Positions 44,059-47,626 of a stretch of DNA of 47,626 nucleotides are shown piece by piece. This DNA is from Bacillota bacterium. Lineage in GTDB: Bacteria; Bacillota; Sulfobacillia; Sulfobacillales; JAIMBI01. Where the stretch lies: the NCBI GenBank assembly GCA_021846505.1, contig JAJZWV010000023.1, forward strand, positions 1 through 47,626. Reading direction: 5' to 3'. The translations under genes and the position numbers were made by a program. Under the pieces are notes generated by a model that had not been told where the DNA came from, ran no database searches, and worked only from the letters and a program-made list of their open reading frames with translations. The stretch's first letter is position 1, and every line of letters starts with the position of its first letter.

Positions 44059-45891
44059 TCACCGGCGGCGGCGGCCCTCAGCACGCCGCTTCCTAGCGTG
44101 AGGCTGCGCCGACCGCAGGTAGCTCATCGCTTCGGTCGTGCGCCGCAGGCGCTCGGACACGACGCGCGCCAAATCCAGCAGCCCGGCCGGCGCCAGATTC
44201 GGCTCCGCCGCGGAGAGGCGCTGGAAGCTTTCCCAGCTGAGCGACCGCCCCCGGCAAGGCTTGGCGGCGCGAATCGACGCCGAGCGCGGCAGGCCATCCA
44301 AAAGCGCCTGCTCCCCAAACACGGCGCCGGCCGCCATCTGCGTCAGCCACGGCTCCTGGCCATCGGCCGCCACCACCACGTCCAATTCGCCGTCCTCCAA
44401 CAGGTACACGGCTCGGTCCGCCGCACCCGCTTCCACCAGCATCGCCCCCGCCTCGACGGCCGCGGACGATCCGCAGCTCCACACGCGGTCCCGAGCGGGC
44501 ACAGCCGGCGCCTCCAGAAACATTAGCGGGGCGGTCTTCACCGAAACCCGGAAGATGGCCGTTTCCGACAGGCGGGCAATAAGGAACCTCGCGCTGGCCC
44601 CTTCGAACATAGGGCCCGCCCCCACCTCCGCGCTCGGCGCCGCTGCCTCGGCAAATCCCGGCGCCCACACCTGCCCCTCCGCCGCGGCCAGCTCGCGCTG
44701 CGGCAGCGCCCGGGTGCCCGCCGCAAACGCCCGCGCCCCCGCGACCAAGCCGACCCCCAGGACATCGGGCGCACTCACCAGCACGCCGGCCCGGTGCCAG
44801 TGGCCAGAAAGAAGCCGCCGGACTGCGCCATCCCCACCACGCTGAAGTACATCGCCTCTCGCCCCGGCCGCGGCAGCTTCCCCAGGAGCTGGTTCAGCTG
44901 CGTCATGAACTGCACTTCGCCAAAGCCGTACAGCACCATCGCGGCGATCCACGCCCCGATGGAGTCGCCCAGCCCTCCGACGGCCAGCCCCACCGCGATC
45001 ACGATGGTCCCCAGCAAAAACACGGACGTTGGGCCAAACCGCCTAGATACTTGCCGGCGATAGGCTGGAGCCCTAGCACCATCACGGTGTCAATGGCCAG
45101 CGGCGGCCCCAGCAACTTGGCGCCGTTGGCAAAATGCTGGGTGAGCTCCAGAGGGACCGTCGCATCCACCTGGGCCGCCACAAAGATAGTGGGGAGCATG
45201 GTGACGGCGGCCAGCAGCAGCGCGCGATCCGCCGCCAGCACGGCCATTGCCGCGCCAAACCCTTGGTGGGCCGCTGGGCCTTTAGGCGGCCCGGACTCTT
45301 CGCGCCGAAACACGATGTAAATGGGCACCACCAGCGCCAAAAACATCCCGGCCACCACAATCCGCACCGTGGCGGAGTGGCCAGCCGCCAGCAGCTCGGC
45401 CGCCACCAGCAGGCCCCCATGATGCCCGCCTGGGCGGTCCAGTACAAATAGTTTTCCACCGCGCCGCGGTGCTCCGGCTTGGCACTTCGATTCGCCAGGG
45501 CATCGATGGCGTTGCCGCCCACGGGCCGAAGCGCCCCGACGGTCACCAGGATCACCGCCACCCACACGAGGCCGTGCACCAAGCCCACCGCCGCCAGGGC
45601 GAAGGCCATCAGCACCCCGCCGACGGAATAGGCGCGCAGCAGTCCCAGCCGATCCGCCAGATACCCGCCCACCACACCCATGAGCCACCCAGACAGATAC
45701 TGCAAGCCCACCAACACCCCGCTGACCGGCGGATTGAAAGTAAGTGGCCAAAAAGGGCAGCAGCATAAAGCCGGCGACTTGGCGCACGGCACTCACCACC
45801 AGCAGCAGGGTCAAGCGTGGATGTAATACCTCGCGCATGGACGGAGAGGCGGAACTTTGGGGCGGTTTGCTTCCGCGGCAACTTGGCTCAT
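44059..45891 (-). pseudogene. MFS-cyclic-nucleotide-binding fusion, decayed tandem copy
   Basis: Segments of the neighbouring fusion protein recur in the same order across changing frames: ATG 45891 (MSQVAAEANR), MREVLHPRLTLLLVVSAVRQ, ISGVLVGL-type loop as PPVSGVLVGLQYLSGWLMGV, LLVAAELLAAGHSATVRIVV, FLLGTIVIAVGLAVGGLGDS, and the cNMP cassette FGEQALLDGLPRSASIR. At least five frame breaks (about 45840-45890, 45720-45745, 45415-45425, 45020-45050, 44775-44800) and loss of the stop (TAG to CAG at the position where copy one ends) make it non-functional. It arose by tandem duplication. Confidence 0.85.
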
Positions 45892-46064
45892 TCACCCATT
45901 CCCCCTCGACGATATTGCGCGCTTTCATACGCGGGGCCAGCTTGCATCCAGCGTCGCCACACACTGACGATCCCCTGCCGAGATCCCTGAGTGTTCCTAG
46001 GCCCACACCAAGCGAGTGGCGCTCCACAGGAAGCCGTGTGTCCACGTGTGGCCTCTTGCCGCAG

Positions 46065-46092
46065 TTGGCGAGTAGGCGGTACAACATATAGC
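46065..46092 (+). promoter_or_regulatory. Possible promoter of the oxidoreductase gene
   Basis: TTGGCG (46065-46070) and TATAGC (46087-46092) at 16-base spacing lie 33 bases before the ATG, in a small AT-rich island. Match is moderate. Confidence 0.35.
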
Positions 46093-46124
46093 AAGGCAAC
46101 CGGCTGAAGGAGGCGGGCACCCGC

Positions 46125-47093
46125 ATGGCGGACGCACTGCGATGGGGTATTCTGGGGACCGCCAACATTGCCCAGGCGGCGTTTCTCCCTGGGCTCCGAG
46201 CGGCCGGCGGGCAAGCGGCGGCCGTGGCGGGCCGCGATGCCGACCGCACTCGCGCCTATGCGCAGCAGCACGGAATTGAGCGGGCCGTGGCTGGCTACGA
46301 GGCGCTGTTGGACGACCCATCCATAGATGCCGTATACGTGCCGCTGCCCAACAGTCTGCACCAGTCCTGGGTGATTCGCGCGCTGGAAGCCGGCAAGCCG
46401 GTCCTGTGCGAAAAGCCCTTGGGCCTCAGCCACGGAGAAGTGGCGGCGATGGCCACTGCCTCCCAGCGCCTGGGGGTGCCGCTGTGGGAGGCGTTTGTCT
46501 TTGCGTTTCGGCCGCACTTTGCCCAAATTCAAGCGTGGGTGGGCGGCGGCGAGATTGGCCCGATCCTTGATGTCGCCTCCCGCTTTTCCTTTCGCCTGCG
46601 CTCCCGCGACAACATCCGCCTCCGCCCCGAGCTGGGCGGTGGGGCGCTGTATGACGTGGGCTGCTACCCGGTGCACCTGGCGGCGCAGCTGTTTGGCGGC
46701 CCGGCCCAGCGCGCCGCCGTGCTGGCCGAGTGGGACGCCTCGGGGGTGGACGCCTCGCTGGCCGGCGCGGTGCAGTTTGCCGCGGGCCGCCTGCTGCTGA
46801 GCTGCAGCTTAGCCGCCGGGCCCGACACCTTTACGCGGATTGTCGGGAGCGCCGGCGCCATCACGGTGTCCAATCCGTTCCATCCCGGAGATCGGGATTG
46901 GATGGCACTCCACCAAGGCGACCGCGTGACTTGGGTGCGCGCCGGCGACGGCACGCCCTCGTTCACCGCCCAGATTGCACACATTCAGCGCGTGGTGCGC
47001 GGCGAGGAGCCCCCGCGCCACACTGCGGCGGCCGCATCCCTCAACACGGCGGCCAGCATTGACGTGATCAAGGCGGCCGCCGGCCCCCGCTGA
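46125..47093 (+). CDS. Gfo/Idh/MocA-family NAD(P)-dependent oxidoreductase
   Basis: A 322-residue dehydrogenase. The Rossmann fold starts RWGILGTANIA, EKPLGL carries the conserved Lys of the family, and the catalytic stretch reads GGGALYDVGCYPVHLA (His as acid/base candidate). Members oxidise or reduce sugars, inositols or dipyrrole-type compounds; the closest pattern is to D-xylose/dihydrodiol dehydrogenases. ATG 46125 follows GAAGGAGG by 11 nt. Divergent from the dead MFS-cNMP copy, single gene, with no clear operon partner. Confidence 0.9.
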   Translation: MADALRWGILGTANIAQAAFLPGLRAAGGQAAAVAGRDADRTRAYAQQHGIERAVAGYEALLDDPSIDAVYVPLPNSLHQSWVIRALEAGKPVLCEKPLGLSHGEVAAMATASQRLGVPLWEAFVFAFRPHFAQIQAWVGGGEIGPILDVASRFSFRLRSRDNIRLRPELGGGALYDVGCYPVHLAAQLFGGPAQRAAVLAEWDASGVDASLAGAVQFAAGRLLLSCSLAAGPDTFTRIVGSAGAITVSNPFHPGDRDWMALHQGDRVTWVRAGDGTPSFTAQIAHIQRVVRGEEPPRHTAAAASLNTAASIDVIKAAAGPR

Positions 47094-47140
47094 CGGCACG
47101 CTTCTCCTAAGGCGAAGAGGCCACAGCACTCTGAACCACT

Positions 47141-47160
47141 CCCACGGATAAATCCATGGG
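47141..47160. repeat. Hairpin at the probable right end of an IS200/IS605-type element
   Basis: CCCACGGAT (47141-47149) pairs with ATCCATGGG (47152-47160) around an AA loop, one mismatch. It stands 18 bases after the stop of the TnpB remnant on its strand. Imperfect short hairpins of this kind form the ends bound by the transposase of IS200/IS605 elements. Confidence 0.5.
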
Positions 47161-47178
47161 TTCTAACATCCTATACCG

Positions 47179-47626
47179 TCACACGCTCAGCGGCTCTCGC
47201 TCCCGCTTGCGCAGGGGGTACACCATCCGCTGCGTGAGGCTCGGGCAGGCTGCCTTGCTCGGGCGACCCTCGGCCGCCCACGCGCAGGGCGGTTTGTCGT
47301 GGCCCGCTCCCAAGCCGTCCGCAGCGGGTTCCGCACCGGGCCACGACGCACGCGCCGCAGCGATTGGGAAGGCATCCTCTTCCACAGAGCGCGCCAGATG
47401 GGCGCTGAACAGATCCCGCTGCATGGTGTGGCGCCGCGCGGACACGCATGCACGCGCTCCGCGAGGCGCTGGGGGTGCTTGTCGCCACGCAGGCACCGCT
47501 GGGACAGGGCGGTGGTCCGCGTGCGGAGCGCGATGACCTGCCCGCCAGCCCTTTCAGCCTTGCGGGTCAGGATCATCAAGAACTGCTTCGGCGCCCGAAG
47601 CCCCACGGATCGGCCAAAGCGTTTCT
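47179..47626 (-). pseudogene. TnpB-type protein, C-terminal part, frameshifted (runs off the window)
   Basis: Open to the right edge: KRFGRSVGLRAPKQFLMILT, RKAERAGGQVIAL and TRTTALSQRCLRGDKHPQRL match the C-terminal RuvC-zinc-ribbon region of IS200/IS605 TnpB, an RNA-guided nuclease. A frameshift between 47425 and 47445 moves the rest (MQRDLFSAHLARSVEEDAF, with the last catalytic Asp, to TGA 47179) to another frame. In the ribbon, CLRG and CPRG stand where CxC pairs are usual, so the second Cys of each is probably lost. Not functional. Confidence 0.7.

Noticed and set aside
1-47626. CRISPR array, tRNA, rRNA or replication origin
   Set aside because: No regularly spaced repeats, cloverleaf-like segments, ribosomal RNA landmarks or origin-type repeat clusters were seen on either strand.

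Overview
The window reads as a chromosomal accessory region of a high-GC bacterium, most likely a Gram-positive of the Bacillota (Sulfobacillus, Alicyclobacillus or Thermaerobacter-like; inference only). Reasons: strong GGAGG-type ribosome binding sites, many GTG starts, 1-11 nt overlapping operons, a BmrC/BmrD-type heterodimeric ABC exporter, YigZ and PatB proteins, and a secreted sedolisin (a protease class common in acid-tolerant bacteria). I saw no rRNA, tRNA or CRISPR array.

Layout. 1-1000: an IS630-type transposase start cut by the window edge, then sequence without a supportable gene. 1003-4558: divergent HtrA-like membrane protease and secreted sedolisin, the latter ending in a Gly-Gly-Pro tail. 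4613-10579 (minus strand): a five-gene run, glycerate-kinase-like protein, PaaG-, PaaH- and PaaJ-like beta-oxidation enzymes and a beta-lactamase-fold serine hydrolase. 10900-13155: a graveyard with a transposase fragment, an antitoxin with a frameshifted ParE/RelE toxin, a HIT-like protein and a VapB-like antitoxin with a decayed VapC. 13385-15132: MarR regulator with a clear promoter/operator, overlapping an MFS exporter gene. 15447-21247 (minus): heterodimeric ABC exporter, class V aminotransferase and a broken terpene-cyclase-fold gene. 21507-25231: SLC13-type carrier with RCK_C domains, YigZ, PatB-type C-S lyase. 25228-28206 (minus): orphan family 5 binding lipoprotein and GH27 alpha-galactosidase. 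28455-33352: an intact MFS exporter, then two pieces of a dead DHA2-type MFS gene separated by an IS256 remnant and a lipoprotein with Asp-box repeats. 33359-35485 (minus): penicillin-acylase-type hydrolase without a signal peptide. 36293-45891 (minus): a glycosyltransferase trio, an HNH nuclease resembling modification-dependent restriction enzymes, and two tandem MFS-cyclic-nucleotide-binding-domain fusion genes, of which the upstream copy is dead. 46125-47093: Gfo/Idh/MocA oxidoreductase. 47141-47626: decayed TnpB gene and a terminal hairpin.

How the genes fit together. Envelope proteolysis (HtrA, sedolisin), CoA-thioester catabolism (PaaG/H/J), drug or toxin export (MarR-MFS, ABC pair, further MFS), sugar scavenging (binding protein plus alpha-galactosidase) and surface glycosylation (GT trio) are interspersed with at least nine decayed genes, the signature of a high-turnover region. 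The least conventional items are the MFS-cNMP fusion pair next to an HNH nuclease and the GT genes, the glycerate-kinase-like protein with changed active-site motifs heading the paa-like operon, and the coupled aminotransferase/terpene-cyclase-fold pair whose second member is broken.
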